Position numbers and translations under genes: made by a program
Notes under the pieces: generated by a model
What the model saw: the letters and a program-made list of their open reading frames with translations, nothing else
What the model was told of the DNA's origin: nothing
Databases searched by the model: none
Part shown: positions 27,673 through 37,232 of the stretch, piece by piece
Layout: each line of letters opens with the position of its first letter
Position numbering within the stretch: position 1 is the stretch's first letter
Source: Pseudomonas sp. HMWF032
GTDB lineage: Bacteria > Pseudomonadota > Gammaproteobacteria > Pseudomonadales > Pseudomonadaceae
Direction of reading: 5' to 3'
NCBI RefSeq assembly: GCF_003060885.1
Contig: NZ_QAIG01000008.1
Span: forward strand, 347,904 to 411,903
DNA: 64,000 nucleotides

Positions 27673-28341
27673 TTACTGGCCGATGACCTGGACCTTGGAG
27701 AGCGGAACAGCTCCCAGCCCGGCCAGATTAAGCATCAGTTCCTTGCCCCCCAACGTGACGCTGTCAACGTTGGCCGGCAACATGGTGTAAAGGCCCTTGG
27801 TGCCATCGGCGTAAGTGGCCTGCGCTTCAAATTTGTAGGTACCCGGCGGCAACACCTTGCCACTCGCATCCTTGCCATCCCATATAAAGCTGACATTTCC
27901 AGCCGCCTGCTGCCCCAGATTGACTCGACTGACCGCAGCACCCGCACTGTCATAAACGTTGACATAGACGTTACTGCTGGTTGCTGGCAGCACCAGACTG
28001 GCCTTGAAGCTTTGGCTGGTATCCACAACCGCCTTTTCACTGGGAACGATGACCTTGCGCCCGACCAGGGATGACGCCTGCAGGGCCTGCGAAGACTGAT
28101 AACCACTGAGCAGCGAACTCATGCTGGTATTGAGCTTTTCAATACCCTCCACCTGACTGAACTGGGCCAGCTGAGCGATAAACTCACCATTGCCTTGCGG
28201 CTCAAGAGGGTTCTGGTTGTTCAACTGCGCCACCAACAAGTTAAGGAACTCATTCTTGCCCAGCTCCTTGTTGGTCTTGGTTTCATTCTTGATCTGGTAC
28301 TTATCGAGCGCCGAAGCACTCACATCGCCAACCGTACTCAT
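27673..28341 (-). CDS. flgD: flagellar hook cap / assembly protein FlgD (222 aa)
   Basis: Hook-cap scaffold needed for FlgE polymerisation. The N-terminal part has the conserved LGKNEFLNLLVAQLNNQNPLEP and EFIAQLAQFSQVEGIEKLN. The C-terminal half holds the FlgD Ig/tudor-like domains (VNLGQQAAGNVSFIWDGKDASG). Normal length. Confidence 0.97.
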   Translation of the reverse strand: MSTVGDVSASALDKYQIKNETKTNKELGKNEFLNLLVAQLNNQNPLEPQGNGEFIAQLAQFSQVEGIEKLNTSMSSLLSGYQSSQALQASSLVGRKVIVPSEKAVVDTSQSFKASLVLPATSSNVYVNVYDSAGAAVSRVNLGQQAAGNVSFIWDGKDASGKVLPPGTYKFEAQATYADGTKGLYTMLPANVDSVTLGGKELMLNLAGLGAVPLSKVQVIGQ

Positions 28342-28368
28342 GGGTATGTGCTCCTTTTATTCACGGGC

Positions 28369-28812
28369 TTACTGACCCAGGGTCAGTACGCGCTGCATCA
28401 TCTGCTTGGCGGTGTTCATCATTTCAGTGTTGGTCTGGAAGGCCCGGCTGGCAGAAATCATGTCGGCCATCTCCTCCACCACGTTGACATTGGGGTAGTA
28501 CACGTAGCCTTTTTCATCTGCCGAGGGATGATTGGGCTCATAACGCGGCATCAGGCTGCTCTGATCTTCAACCACCCCCAGCACCTGAACCCCAACCCCG
28601 GCATTATCCTGATCAGCAAACAGCGAGCCGCGGTCGCCGCCCTGGGCAGACTCAAAAACCGTGGCAAATACCGGATGGCGGGCGCGATAGGTCTGATCAA
28701 TGCTTGAGGAGACCGTCTCGGCATTGGCAATGTTGCTGGAAATGGTATTGAGACGAGTGCTCTGCGCGCTCATTCCCATCCCGGCGATATTGAAAACACT
28801 GGCAAGTGACAT
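28369..28812 (-). CDS. flgC: flagellar proximal rod protein FlgC (147 aa)
   Basis: MSLASVFNIAGMGMSAQSTRLNTISSNIANAETV is the FlgC signature. The C-terminus NVNVVEEMADMISASRAFQTNTEMMNTAK is equally typical. Lies 15 nt after flgB. Confidence 0.97.
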   Translation of the reverse strand: MSLASVFNIAGMGMSAQSTRLNTISSNIANAETVSSSIDQTYRARHPVFATVFESAQGGDRGSLFADQDNAGVGVQVLGVVEDQSSLMPRYEPNHPSADEKGYVYYPNVNVVEEMADMISASRAFQTNTEMMNTAKQMMQRVLTLGQ

Positions 28813-28827
28813 GGCATCAGGCTCCTG

Positions 28828-29235
28828 TTATTCGCCGCGAAGGGCATTGACCAGCCCTTTGAACTTACTGTTGAGGAAGGTAAAGCTGGCCTGGAACTGC
28901 ACCGAGTTTTCAGCGTAATTGGATTGTTCCAGTTGCAGGTCGACCGTGTTCTGGTCAATTGAAGGATGCAGCGGCGTGCGGTAAGCCAGACTGGCATCGG
29001 CCGACACCAGCCCCTCAGCAGGAATATGCTGGCTGTTGGTACGGTTCAAGCTGATCTGACCACGCTGACTTTTGGCGCTTTGCTCAGCCAGCACACTGGC
29101 GAACTCAAGATCGCGCGCCTTGTAATGCGGCGTATCCGCGTTGGCGATGTTGTTGGCCAGCACTTCGGCACGCTGGGCGCGAAAGCCGAGAGCCTGTTCA
29201 TGAATGCCGAGTGCCCGGTCAAAACTGATGCTCAT
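28828..29235 (-). CDS. flgB: flagellar proximal rod protein FlgB (135 aa)
   Basis: First gene of flgBCDE. MSISFDRALGIHEQALGFRAQRAEVLANNIANADTPHYKARDLEF is the FlgB signature in pattern, and the C-terminal helix (FQASFTFLNSKFKGLVNALRGE) is complete. A sigma-54 promoter stands about 50 nt upstream. No flgA/flgM/cheR gene lies upstream here; the next gene is bfd on the other strand. Confidence 0.97.
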   Translation of the reverse strand: MSISFDRALGIHEQALGFRAQRAEVLANNIANADTPHYKARDLEFASVLAEQSAKSQRGQISLNRTNSQHIPAEGLVSADASLAYRTPLHPSIDQNTVDLQLEQSNYAENSVQFQASFTFLNSKFKGLVNALRGE

Positions 29236-29285
29236 GGTCAGAAACCTTTGCCTGATGGCGTTGCTGTTTTCCGTGCAAGACCATA

Positions 29286-29301
29286 AGCAAAGCTTGTGCC
29301 A
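29286..29301 (-). promoter_or_regulatory. sigma-54 promoter of flgBCDE
   Basis: Minus-strand TGGCACA-AGCT-TTGCT matches the RpoN consensus at all key positions. The predicted start is about 40 nt before flgB. The remaining DNA between here and the bfd promoter (29302-29560) shows no gene or clear repeat. Confidence 0.9.
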
Positions 29302-29562
29302 CTAAATTTTATTCAAATATTTCAATCACTTAATCGGATACTGCAGGTAAATCCGAGGGAAAGCGGCAAAGCCTTTCCGCCTACTGGCAAACAGAGCGGC
29401 AACCTTCAGCCTGCCGCCATCACGCCGAACCGTGCGCATGGGAGATGCAAGCGCCACAGATAAACCGCTAAGCGAGGATCAGTCACACGACTCAGAACAG
29501 TTCAGCAACCCCAACGCCCCTCACGTACACAGACACCATTCATCAGACAATCACATTCAGCT

Positions 29563-29591
29563 TTGACAAGCATTCTCATTAACATTAGTAT
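29563..29591 (+). promoter_or_regulatory. bfd promoter overlapped by a Fur-type box
   Basis: TTGACA (29563-29568), 17-nt spacer and TAGTAT (29586-29591) form a strong sigma-70 promoter. The spacer holds AAGCATTCTCATTAACATTA, an AT-rich NATWAT-type repeat like Fur sites, placed so that bound Fur would block RNA polymerase. This fits iron-repressed bfd expression known in Pseudomonas. Confidence 0.75.
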
Positions 29592-29627
29592 CTTTCGCAT
29601 CTCACCACCCAGCCACGAGCATCAATC

Positions 29628-29846
29628 ATGTACGTCTGTCTCTGTGAAGGTGTAACTGACGGTCAGATTCGCGAAGCCATTTACGAAGGCTGCTGCAGCT
29701 ACCGTGACGTGCGGGCCACCCTGGGTGTCGCCAGCCAGTGCGGCAAGTGTGCTTGCCTGGCCAAACAGGTAGTGCGTGAAACCCTCAGCGAAGTCCAGAG
29801 CAGTCAGGCAGCACGTGCTTACCCAGCAAATTTTGTTGCGGCATGA
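29628..29846 (+). CDS. bfd: bacterioferritin-associated ferredoxin Bfd (72 aa)
   Basis: Small [2Fe-2S] protein that docks on bacterioferritin and passes electrons to release stored iron. The cluster ligands C4, C6, C38 and C41 are present (CLC and CGKC). Length and the position just upstream of bfrB match P. aeruginosa. It has a Fur-type promoter and its own terminator, so it can be induced in iron starvation separately from the store. Confidence 0.96.
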   Translation: MYVCLCEGVTDGQIREAIYEGCCSYRDVRATLGVASQCGKCACLAKQVVRETLSEVQSSQAARAYPANFVAA

Positions 29847-29874
29847 TTGACTAGCACATCGCGCACAAAGAGAG

Positions 29875-29898
29875 CCGGACCACGTGTCCGGTTTTTTT
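29875..29898 (+). terminator. rho-independent terminator of bfd
   Basis: CCGGAC / GTCCGG stem with a 5-nt loop followed by seven T residues, ending 52 nt after the bfd stop. Confidence 0.93.
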
Positions 29899-30051
29899 AT
29901 GCCTTAAATTCAATACCTTAGCGCCCAAATGCATAACTTAAACATTCGTATTTATATTAATTTTCGCTTTGAATTCAAATACTTAGGTTTGACAGTCGAA
30001 AATCATCAGCCCAGAATTTAAAGCCAACTCCCTTGCAAGGCAGACGCAGAC

Positions 30052-30522
30052 ATGAAAGGCGACAAGAAAGTCATCCAGCATCTGAACAAGATCCTCGGTA
30101 ACGAGCTGGTCGCGATCAACCAGTACTTCCTGCACGCGCGCATGTACGAAGACTGGGGCCTGAAAAAACTCGGCGAGCACGAGTATCACGAGTCCATCGA
30201 TGAGATGAAGCACGCGGACAAGCTGATTAAGCGCATCCTGTTCCTTGAAGGCCTGCCCAACCTGCAAGACCTCGGCAAAATCCTGATCGGTGAAAACACC
30301 AAGGAAATGCTTGAGTGCGACCTGAAGATCGAACACAAGGCGCACATTGATCTGAAAGCAGCGATTGCCTACTGCGAAAGCATCGGCGACTACGCCAGCC
30401 GCGAACTGCTTGAAGAAATCCTCTGCTCCGAGGAAGACCACATCGACTGGCTGGAAACCCAGCTCAGCCTGATTGAAGCCGTGGGCCTGCAGAACTACCT
30501 GCAGTCGCAGATGGACGAATAA
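30052..30522 (+). CDS. bfrB: bacterioferritin BfrB (156 aa)
   Basis: Iron-storage 24-mer subunit with haem at subunit interfaces. The haem-ligand Met52 is in [10 protein letters not shown], and ferroxidase residues E18, E51 and H54 are present, with later E/H ligands in the EEDHIDWLE helix. Length is standard. The upstream 200 nt (29899-30051) is AT-rich and probably holds its own promoter, though I could not single out one -35/-10 pair. Confidence 0.97.
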   Translation: MKGDKKVIQHLNKILGNELVAINQYFLHARMYEDWGLKKLGEHEYHESIDEMKHADKLIKRILFLEGLPNLQDLGKILIGENTKEMLECDLKIEHKAHIDLKAAIAYCESIGDYASRELLEEILCSEEDHIDWLETQLSLIEAVGLQNYLQSQMDE

Positions 30523-30540
30523 GCCAAACGCTTACGCCAT

Positions 30541-30577
30541 AAACAACAAACCCCGCACTTGGCGGGGTTTGTTGTTT
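30541..30577. terminator. bidirectional terminator between bfrB and grxD
   Basis: A 16-bp perfect inverted repeat (AAACAACAAACCCCGC and its complement, 5-nt loop) between two convergent genes. The A-rich and T-rich flanks make it functional in both directions. Confidence 0.92.
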
Positions 30578-30590
30578 ATGCACGACCGAT

Positions 30591-30917
30591 TTAGGCGTCG
30601 GCTTTCTGCACAGCGTCCTTGATCAGGGTTTGCAGCTCACCCTTCTGGAACATTTCCACCAGGATGTCACTGCCGCCGACCAGTTCACCACCGACCCACA
30701 GCTGCGGGAACGTTGGCCAGTTGGCATACTTCGGCAGATTGGCGCGAATTTCCGGGTTCTGCAGAATGTCGACATAAGCGAATTTTTCGCCACAGGCCAT
30801 CACAACCTGCGCTGCCTTGGAGGAAAAGCCGCACTGCGGAGCGTTCGGCGAGCCTTTCATGTACAGCAGAACGGTGTTATTACCGATCTGTTCTTTGATA
30901 GTTTCGATGATATCCAT
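30591..30917 (-). CDS. grxD: monothiol glutaredoxin GrxD (108 aa)
   Basis: CGFS-type glutaredoxin with active-site C29 in APQCGFSSKA, the WPTFPQLWV segment and GGSDI glutathione-binding loop. Such proteins carry a glutathione-ligated [2Fe-2S] cluster and work in Fe-S cluster trafficking in the cytoplasm. Its placement beside the bacterioferritin genes suits an iron-homeostasis group. Confidence 0.97.
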   Translation of the reverse strand: MDIIETIKEQIGNNTVLLYMKGSPNAPQCGFSSKAAQVVMACGEKFAYVDILQNPEIRANLPKYANWPTFPQLWVGGELVGGSDILVEMFQKGELQTLIKDAVQKADA

Positions 30918-30977
30918 TGGGCACCTCAGGACTTAACTTCCCGACTCACGGGTCGGCACGGTGGCGGCATTGTAGCG

Positions 30978-31000
30978 AAAAGCCGAGCGCAATGCTCGGC
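30978..31000 (-). terminator. terminator of the molybdopterin oxidoreductase gene
   Basis: GCCGAGC / GCTCGGC stem with 5-nt loop, followed on the minus strand by a short T-run (4 T). Moderate strength. Confidence 0.7.
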
Positions 31001-31037
31001 CTTCCCTGCCACATTCCTTGCGCCGAATGTCAGCCGG

Positions 31038-33146
31038 TCAAGCAGCCTCAACCTGTACCGGAACGCCGTTCAACGCCGCATTGCCGGACAGGGCATCGAG
31101 CTGCCGCTCATCAGTCAGGTCATTGGCGCTGGCCCCCGGTTGCTCGCTGGCAATCGCCATCTTTACGCCTGGCCGGGCATGCCCCCAACCATGTGGCAGG
31201 CTGACCACACCGGCCATCATGTCCTCACTGGCAGCCACTTCCACTTCGATGACCCCGATCCGCGAACGCACGCGCACCAATTGGCCATCGGTGAGCCCGC
31301 GCTGACTCAAGTCCGCTGGGTGCATCAGCAGCTGATGGCGCGGCTTACCTTTAACCAAGCGGTGGTAGTTATGCATCCAGGAATTATTACTGCGCACATG
31401 CCGGCGACCAATTAGCAGCAGCTCATCCGCCTTGGCAGCTGGCTGCGCGGCAAAGCGCTGCAGATCAGCCATGATCACCGCAGGTGCCGCTTGAATCTGC
31501 TTATTGGCGGTTTTCAGACGACCGCTCAGGTTGGGTTTAAGCGCCCCTAGGTCGAGCCCATGCGGGTGCTCACGCAGTGCAACCAACGACAGTTTATGTT
31601 CTGACTTGTCGCCGTAACTACCAAACCGCAGCCCCATGTCGATCATCTGCTCGGGGGCCATGGTCGGTTTCAGCTCCACGCCCGTTTTGGCGGCAAAGGC
31701 TTTGGCCAGACCGACGAAGAGTTCCCAGTCATGCAGCGCGCCTACAGGTTTGGCCAGCACAGCTTCATTGAAGCGAGTGACATTGCGCACCGCGAACATA
31801 TTAAACGTGGTGTCGTAGTGATCATGCTCCAGCGGCCCAGTCGGCGGCAGGATCAGGTCGGCATAACGGGTGGTTTCATTGATGTAGAAGTCGATGCTGA
31901 GCATGAATTCCAGACCATCGAGCGCCTGCTCCAGCTGCCGGCCATTGGGCGTGGACAGCACCGGGTTACCGGCTACCGTCACCAGCGCGCGTACCTGCCC
32001 TTCGCCGGCCGTGAGCATCTCCTCGGCCAGGGCCGACACCGGCAACTCACCGCCGTACTCCGGCAAGCCGGACACCCGGCTCTGCCAGCGATTGAAGTGC
32101 CCGCCAGAGGTTGAAGCCACCAGGTCCAATGCGGGTTCGGTGCAGAGCACACCGCCGACGCGATCCAGATTGCCGGTGACCAGATTGATCAGCTGCACCA
32201 GCCACTGACACAGCGTACCAAACGCCTGAGTGGAGACACCCATGCGCCCGTAACACACCGCCGATTCGGCAGCGGCAAAGTCGCGCGCCAACTGGCGAAT
32301 CGTTGGCGCCGGCACGCCGCATTGGGCGCTCATGCTTTCGGCGGTGAAACCGGCAATCGCCTGACGCACGTCATCCAGGCCATCAACGGCCAGGTGACTG
32401 GCGCGGCCGAGGTTTTCTTCGAACAGGGTATTGAGCAGGCCAAACAGCAGGGCAGCGTCCTGCCCCGGACGAACGAACACATGCTGGTCGGCAATCGCGG
32501 CGGTTTCGCTGCGCCGTGGATCCACTACCACCAGTTTGCCACCGCGTTTCTGGATAGCCTTCAGGCGCTTTTCCACATCCGGCACGGTCATGATGCTGCC
32601 GTTGGATGCCAGCGGGTTGCCGCCGAGGATCAACATAAAGTCGGTGTGATCGATATCTGGAATCGGAATCAGCAAGCCATGGCCGTACATCAGGTGGCTG
32701 GTCAAGTGATGCGGCAGCTGATCAACCGAGGTAGCCGAATAACGGTTACGGGTTTTCAGCAGGCCAAGGAAGTAGTTGCTGTGGGTCATCAGGCCGTAGT
32801 TGTGCACACTGGGGTTGCCCTGATACACCGCTACGGCGTTCTGCCCATGCTCGGCCTGAATCGCACTCAAACGCTCGGCCACCAGCACGAAAGCGTCCTC
32901 CCAGCCAATGGCCTGCCATTCATCCCCCACCCGGCGCATCGGCTGACGCAAGCGGTCAGGATCATTCTGAATGTCCTGTAAGGCTACGGCCTTGGGACAT
33001 ATATGGCCGCGACTGAAACTGTCCAGAGCATCGCCCTTGATCGAACGGATCTGCGTGGAACCGTCGTCCTGCACTTCGGTTTCAATGCTCAGGCCACAGA
33101 TGGCTTCGCACAAATGGCATGCACGATGATGAAGGGTTTTGGTCAT
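31038..33146 (-). CDS. molybdopterin-dependent oxidoreductase with N-terminal [4Fe-4S] domain (702 aa)
   Basis: FdhF/BisC-type molybdoenzyme. The N-terminal cluster ligands are C10, C13, C17 and C50 (CX2CX3CX32C). A molybdopterin core follows (LILGGNPLASNGS, VVVDPRRSETA), and a C-terminal dinucleotide-binding domain ends about residue 690 with SLPHGWGHARPG. There is no Tat-type signal, so it should be cytoplasmic. No partner subunits are adjacent, so it may be a single-subunit enzyme; the substrate is unknown. The start at 33146 has GAGG upstream; a much longer open frame runs on against argF and is an artefact. Confidence 0.92.
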   Translation of the reverse strand: MTKTLHHRACHLCEAICGLSIETEVQDDGSTQIRSIKGDALDSFSRGHICPKAVALQDIQNDPDRLRQPMRRVGDEWQAIGWEDAFVLVAERLSAIQAEHGQNAVAVYQGNPSVHNYGLMTHSNYFLGLLKTRNRYSATSVDQLPHHLTSHLMYGHGLLIPIPDIDHTDFMLILGGNPLASNGSIMTVPDVEKRLKAIQKRGGKLVVVDPRRSETAAIADQHVFVRPGQDAALLFGLLNTLFEENLGRASHLAVDGLDDVRQAIAGFTAESMSAQCGVPAPTIRQLARDFAAAESAVCYGRMGVSTQAFGTLCQWLVQLINLVTGNLDRVGGVLCTEPALDLVASTSGGHFNRWQSRVSGLPEYGGELPVSALAEEMLTAGEGQVRALVTVAGNPVLSTPNGRQLEQALDGLEFMLSIDFYINETTRYADLILPPTGPLEHDHYDTTFNMFAVRNVTRFNEAVLAKPVGALHDWELFVGLAKAFAAKTGVELKPTMAPEQMIDMGLRFGSYGDKSEHKLSLVALREHPHGLDLGALKPNLSGRLKTANKQIQAAPAVIMADLQRFAAQPAAKADELLLIGRRHVRSNNSWMHNYHRLVKGKPRHQLLMHPADLSQRGLTDGQLVRVRSRIGVIEVEVAASEDMMAGVVSLPHGWGHARPGVKMAIASEQPGASANDLTDERQLDALSGNAALNGVPVQVEAA

Positions 33147-33313
33147 GGCCGAGCCTCTTGTTTTGATTCGATGTACGCAGCACCGCAAAGCATGACTATG
33201 GCGACAGTTCGGAGACTGCACCAGCAGGGTTCGCTGCGTGAATTGCACAGCATCAGGTCGACCGATAGCTACGTCTCGGCGACTGCCCCGCTCAACGGGC
33301 TCATGCAGGCAAT

Positions 33314-33341
33314 TTGCGCCTGATCGGCGTTTGCTTATAAG
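33314..33341 (+). promoter_or_regulatory. possible sigma-70 promoter of argF
   Basis: TTGCGC, 16-nt spacer, TATAAG. Just downstream are two TCGCGA/GTCGCA-type motifs (around 33342-33367) that resemble ArgR half-sites; P. aeruginosa argF is ArgR-repressed. The rest of the 309-nt divergent gap to the molybdoenzyme gene shows nothing else certain. Confidence 0.4.
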
Positions 33342-33455
33342 ATCGCGACTTCCCCGTTTCGTCGCATTGTGCGGCCACCCAGCCGCAGGTTCTGCCGTTT
33401 CTTGCATTCCACCAGGCCATTGAACCTGCGCCCTGCTGTCAAAAGGTAGTTGATG

Positions 33456-34376
33456 ATGAGCGCAAGACACTTTCTCTCGCTGATGGATTGCACACCGGAC
33501 GAACTGGTGGGGCTGATCCGACGCGGCATGGAGCTTAAGGACTTGCGTAACCGCAGCGTATTGTTCGAGCCGCTGAAGAATCGCGTACTGGGCATGATCT
33601 TCGAGAAGGCCTCGACCCGCACCCGCCTGTCGTTCGAAGCCGGCATGATCCAGCTCGGCGGTCAGGCCATCTTCCTGTCGCCGCGTGACACGCAACTGGG
33701 CCGTGGCGAACCGATTGGCGATGCAGCCATCGTCATGTCGCGCATGCTCGATGCGGTGATGATCCGCACCTTCGCCCACAGCACCCTGACCGAATTCGCC
33801 GCCAACTCGCGCGTGCCGGTGATCAACGGCCTGTCCGATGACCTGCACCCCTGCCAGCTGCTGGCCGACATGCAAACCTATCAGGAGCATCGCGGCAGCA
33901 TCAAAGGCAAAACCGTGGCCTGGATCGGTGACGGCAACAACATGTGTAATTCCTATATAGAAGCGGCCATGCAGTTTGACTTCCAACTGCGCGTCGCTTG
34001 CCCCGAGGGCTATGAGCCGAACGCCACGTTCCTCGCTGCCGCCGGCGAGCGCGTACAGATTCTGCGTGACCCGCTTGCCGCCGTTGCCGGCGCACACCTG
34101 GTGAGCACCGATGTGTGGGCTTCGATGGGCCAGGAAGACGAAGCCGCCGAGCGCCTCAAGCTGTTCCAGCCCTACCAGGTCAACCGCGCCCTGCTGGATG
34201 CCGCCGCCGAAGACGTGCTGTTCCTGCATTGCCTACCGGCTCACCGCGGCGAGGAAATCAGCGAGGATCTGCTCGACGACCCGCGCTCGGCAGCCTGGGA
34301 CCAAGCAGAAAATCGCCTGCATGTGCAGAAAGCGCTGCTCGAATTTCTGGTTGAGCCGGCGTACCACCACGCATGA
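33456..34376 (+). CDS. argF: ornithine carbamoyltransferase, anabolic (306 aa)
   Basis: Makes citrulline from ornithine and carbamoyl phosphate in arginine synthesis. Carbamoyl-phosphate site STRTRLSFE, the HPCQLLADM motif and the [11 protein letters not shown] ornithine loop are all present. Length fits the anabolic enzyme (about 305 aa) rather than catabolic ArcB. Tandem ATGs at 33453 and 33456 follow AAAAGG; I use the second, which gives the family N-terminus MSARHFLSL. The stop overlaps the next start by 4 nt. Confidence 0.97.
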   Translation: MSARHFLSLMDCTPDELVGLIRRGMELKDLRNRSVLFEPLKNRVLGMIFEKASTRTRLSFEAGMIQLGGQAIFLSPRDTQLGRGEPIGDAAIVMSRMLDAVMIRTFAHSTLTEFAANSRVPVINGLSDDLHPCQLLADMQTYQEHRGSIKGKTVAWIGDGNNMCNSYIEAAMQFDFQLRVACPEGYEPNATFLAAAGERVQILRDPLAAVAGAHLVSTDVWASMGQEDEAAERLKLFQPYQVNRALLDAAAEDVLFLHCLPAHRGEEISEDLLDDPRSAAWDQAENRLHVQKALLEFLVEPAYHHA

Positions 34377-35479
34377 GCCAACCTCTGCTAAACCTGCGCG
34401 AGCTGAGCTGCGGCTACCCCGGACACAAGGTGGTGCAGAGCCTCAACCTGCACCTGAATGCCGGCGATATCGGCTGCCTGCTCGGCCCATCAGGCTGCGG
34501 CAAGACCACCACATTGCGCGCCATTGCCGGCTTTGAACCGGTGCTGGAAGGCGAGATCCAGCTGGCCGACCAGGTCATCTCGAAAGCCGGTTTTACCCTG
34601 GCCCCGGAGAAACGCCGGATCGGCATGGTATTCCAGGATTACGCACTGTTCCCGCACCTGAGCGTGGCCGAAAACATCGGCTTCGGCATCCGCAAGCAAC
34701 CCAACCGCGAGCGGGTTACTCAGGAACTGATGGAATTGGTCAAACTCGACCATCTCGGCAAGCGCTACCCGCATGAGCTGTCCGGCGGCCAGCAGCAACG
34801 CGTGGCACTGGCACGTGCGCTGGCACCGGAACCACAATTGCTGCTGCTTGATGAGCCGTTCTCCAACCTGGATGGCGAACTGCGCCGGCGCTTGAGCCAT
34901 GAGGTACGCGACATCCTCAAGGCGCGCGGCACCAGCGCAATTCTGGTGACCCACGACCAAGAGGAAGCCTTCGCCGTCAGCGATCACGTCGGCGTGTTCA
35001 AGGAAGGCAAACTTGAACAGTGGGACACGCCCTTCAATCTCTACCACGAACCACTGACCCCGTTTGTCGCCAGCTTTATCGGCCAAGGCTACTTTATTCG
35101 TGGCCAGTTGCTCAGCCCGGACTCTGTACAGACCGAACTGGGCATGATTCGTGGCAACCGTGCCTATAACTGGCCAACCGGCAGCGCGGTCGACGTACTA
35201 CTACGTCCAGACGATATCGTCTATGACCCGGACAGCACGCAAAAGGCGCTGATCGTCGGCAAGACTTTCCTCGGCGCAGCGACCTTGTATCGCCTGCAAT
35301 TACCAACCGGTAGCCAACTGGAATCAATCTTCCCCAGCCACGCCGATCACTTGCCCGGCCAGCAGGTCGGCATTCGCGTGGCCGCCGACCATCTGGTGGT
35401 GTTTGCCGCACCCGGCAGCATCGCCGCCCAGGTCAACCTGGGTGAGTCGGGCGTGCGTCGCTACAGCAGCGACAGCTGA
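34373..35479 (+). CDS. ABC transporter ATP-binding protein, FbpC/PotA-type (368 aa)
   Basis: Nucleotide-binding subunit of an importer. Walker A is GPSGCGKT (38-45), signature [15 protein letters not shown], Walker [14 protein letters not shown]-loop VTHDQEEA. The C-terminal ~130 residues look like a TOBE regulatory domain. It resembles Fe(III)/polyamine-type ATPases. No permease or binding protein is next to it, so it must work with subunits elsewhere or be an orphan. It overlaps argF by ATGA, so the two are translationally coupled. Confidence 0.93.
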   Translation: MSQPLLNLRELSCGYPGHKVVQSLNLHLNAGDIGCLLGPSGCGKTTTLRAIAGFEPVLEGEIQLADQVISKAGFTLAPEKRRIGMVFQDYALFPHLSVAENIGFGIRKQPNRERVTQELMELVKLDHLGKRYPHELSGGQQQRVALARALAPEPQLLLLDEPFSNLDGELRRRLSHEVRDILKARGTSAILVTHDQEEAFAVSDHVGVFKEGKLEQWDTPFNLYHEPLTPFVASFIGQGYFIRGQLLSPDSVQTELGMIRGNRAYNWPTGSAVDVLLRPDDIVYDPDSTQKALIVGKTFLGAATLYRLQLPTGSQLESIFPSHADHLPGQQVGIRVAADHLVVFAAPGSIAAQVNLGESGVRRYSSDS

Positions 35480-35480
35480 C

Positions 35481-36281
35481 TCACCCCAACAGCAACCGGC
35501 CACTGGCAATCAACAGCGCCTGGCCGGCAATCCTCACCCGCTCGCCAACCAACTCACAGTGCAACTCGCCGCCACGCGCCGAACACTGGAACGCACCGAG
35601 CCGGGTCTTGCCCAAACGCTGCGCCCAGTAGGGGGTAAGGATGCAGTGGGTCGAACCGGTTACCGGATCTTCATTGATACCGATAGACGGCGCGAAGTAA
35701 CGCGAGACGAAATCATGCTGCTCACCGGGGGCGCTGACCAGCAAGCCCAACCCCGGCAACGTGGCTACAGCTGCCAGATCAGGCTGCAAAGCCCGCACTA
35801 CAGCCTCGCTCGGTAGAATCGCCAGCAACTCCTGGATTCCCTGCCCCTCATGCAATGCCAACACGCTATCTACCGGCAAGCCCAGCGCCCGCTCAACGTC
35901 TGCGTGTAAGTCGCACGATTGCGCGCGGCGCACGGGGAAATCCAGTACCCGCTTGGCGCCAGCGCGACTGACCCGCAGTGCGCCGGAGAGACAGGTAAAA
36001 TCAAGCACATCGCCCGACTCACCGTAGACCTCGAACAGCACATGAGCAGTGGCCAGGGTGGCATGGCCACACAGCGGCACCTCTGCCGTTGGGGTAAACC
36101 AGCGGATATGCCAAGCTGCGCCTTCCTTCACCACAAAGGCGGTTTCCGCCAAGTTGTGCTCGGCGGCAATCTGCTGCATCAAGGCATCGTCAAGCCAGCT
36201 GTCCAGGCGATAAACCATCGCCGGGTTGCCGGTAAATGGTTGTGTAGCAAAGGCATCGACCTGGTGGAATTCAAGCTGCAT
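35481..36281 (-). CDS. PhzF-family isomerase/epimerase-like protein (266 aa)
   Basis: Diaminopimelate-epimerase fold protein of the PhzF family. The family's catalytic glutamate is present as E46 in NLAETAFVV, with PLCGHATLATAHVL and GINEDPVTGSTH in the expected places. There are no phenazine genes nearby, so the substrate is unknown. The ATG at 36281 has GGAG 8 nt upstream; a GTG at 36290 would lie inside that SD. Convergent with the ABC gene, with a 1-nt gap. Confidence 0.92.
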   Translation of the reverse strand: MQLEFHQVDAFATQPFTGNPAMVYRLDSWLDDALMQQIAAEHNLAETAFVVKEGAAWHIRWFTPTAEVPLCGHATLATAHVLFEVYGESGDVLDFTCLSGALRVSRAGAKRVLDFPVRRAQSCDLHADVERALGLPVDSVLALHEGQGIQELLAILPSEAVVRALQPDLAAVATLPGLGLLVSAPGEQHDFVSRYFAPSIGINEDPVTGSTHCILTPYWAQRLGKTRLGAFQCSARGGELHCELVGERVRIAGQALLIASGRLLLG

Positions 36282-36411
36282 GGGGCGCACTCCGGATTCT
36301 TCGCACGTTAAAGCATGCCGAAAACAGGCTCCGCCTGCCCACTACAGCAGCGGCCAATTACAGCCATACAGCAGGCCATTAACACCGAGCCTCACGACAG
36401 CCGTCCAACAG

Positions 36412-37188
36412 TCAGGGCCTCTGCACCCCATAAGCATCCAGTAAGGCCTGCAAACGGCCATTAGCGCGATAGCGCTGCACACCCTGCTCGAAGAGCGCAA
36501 CATAGCGTGGGCTGGACGCCAGCACTGGCGAAAATGCCAGGTAGATCGGCACATCCGGCACGCGGCAACCGGCCTCGCGCAACTCGCCAGTGTGCCCCAG
36601 GCTGGCCAACATGGCTTGCATACCCCAGGCGTTTTCCAACACCACATCGACACGGCCATGGGTGAGCTTGCTGATGTTCAACGTCAGCGCAGTGTCGCCA
36701 GCGGCAATCTGAATGCGTTCACTATCACCATGATGCAACGCAATGTAGGCATTCAATTGATCGCCATAACTGTAGTCATTGATCACCCCGAGGCGTTGCC
36801 CGGCGAGCGAGGCAATACCGGTAAAACGCCAGTAGGACGCCTGCCGGGTGAAAAAGCAGTTGCGCGACGATGCCACAGGCGTAGTACCAAAAAGAAAGTC
36901 CGGTGCATCTTCAACACCAGCACCGACGGCCGCATTCAACTCGCCACGCCGCACCATTTGTAAGGTACGCGCCCAGTTCAGGGCCTTGTACTGCACCTCA
37001 ATGCCCGCCTCGGCAAAGATCTCCCGCGCCAGCTCAACGAAGATACCCGGCCGCTCGGATCCAGGCTGACAATTCACCGGACACCAGATATCGCCGGCAA
37101 TCACCAGCGTCTCAGCCCGCAAACAACCGGCACAGCCGAGCAGTACCAGCACACACCCACGCACAACCAGCCAGCGGCATTTCGACAT
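36412..37188 (-). CDS. periplasmic solute-binding protein, amino-acid type (SBP_bac_3, 258 aa)
   Basis: Signal peptide of about 27 residues (MSKCRWLVVRGCVLVLLGCAG..., ending LRA), then a type II binding-protein fold: GIFVELAREIFAEAGIEVQY near the start, RGELNAAVGAG, and a C-terminal ...YRANGRLQALLDAYGV. The mature N-terminus has CPVNC, often seen in periplasmic proteins of this type. No transporter genes adjoin, so it may be a stand-alone sensor-type binding protein. The start at 37188 has GTGGGG upstream; an upstream extension overlaps glpK. Confidence 0.85.
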   Translation of the reverse strand: MSKCRWLVVRGCVLVLLGCAGCLRAETLVIAGDIWCPVNCQPGSERPGIFVELAREIFAEAGIEVQYKALNWARTLQMVRRGELNAAVGAGVEDAPDFLFGTTPVASSRNCFFTRQASYWRFTGIASLAGQRLGVINDYSYGDQLNAYIALHHGDSERIQIAAGDTALTLNISKLTHGRVDVVLENAWGMQAMLASLGHTGELREAGCRVPDVPIYLAFSPVLASSPRYVALFEQGVQRYRANGRLQALLDAYGVQRP

Positions 37189-37232
37189 CCAAAGCCCCAC
37201 GAAAGACCGGATTACTGGCAGTTTTACCACCC

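Noticed and set aside
33147..34229. Long N-terminal extension of the molybdoenzyme frame
   Set aside because: It is antisense to argF. The family N-terminus with the Fe-S cysteines begins at 33146.
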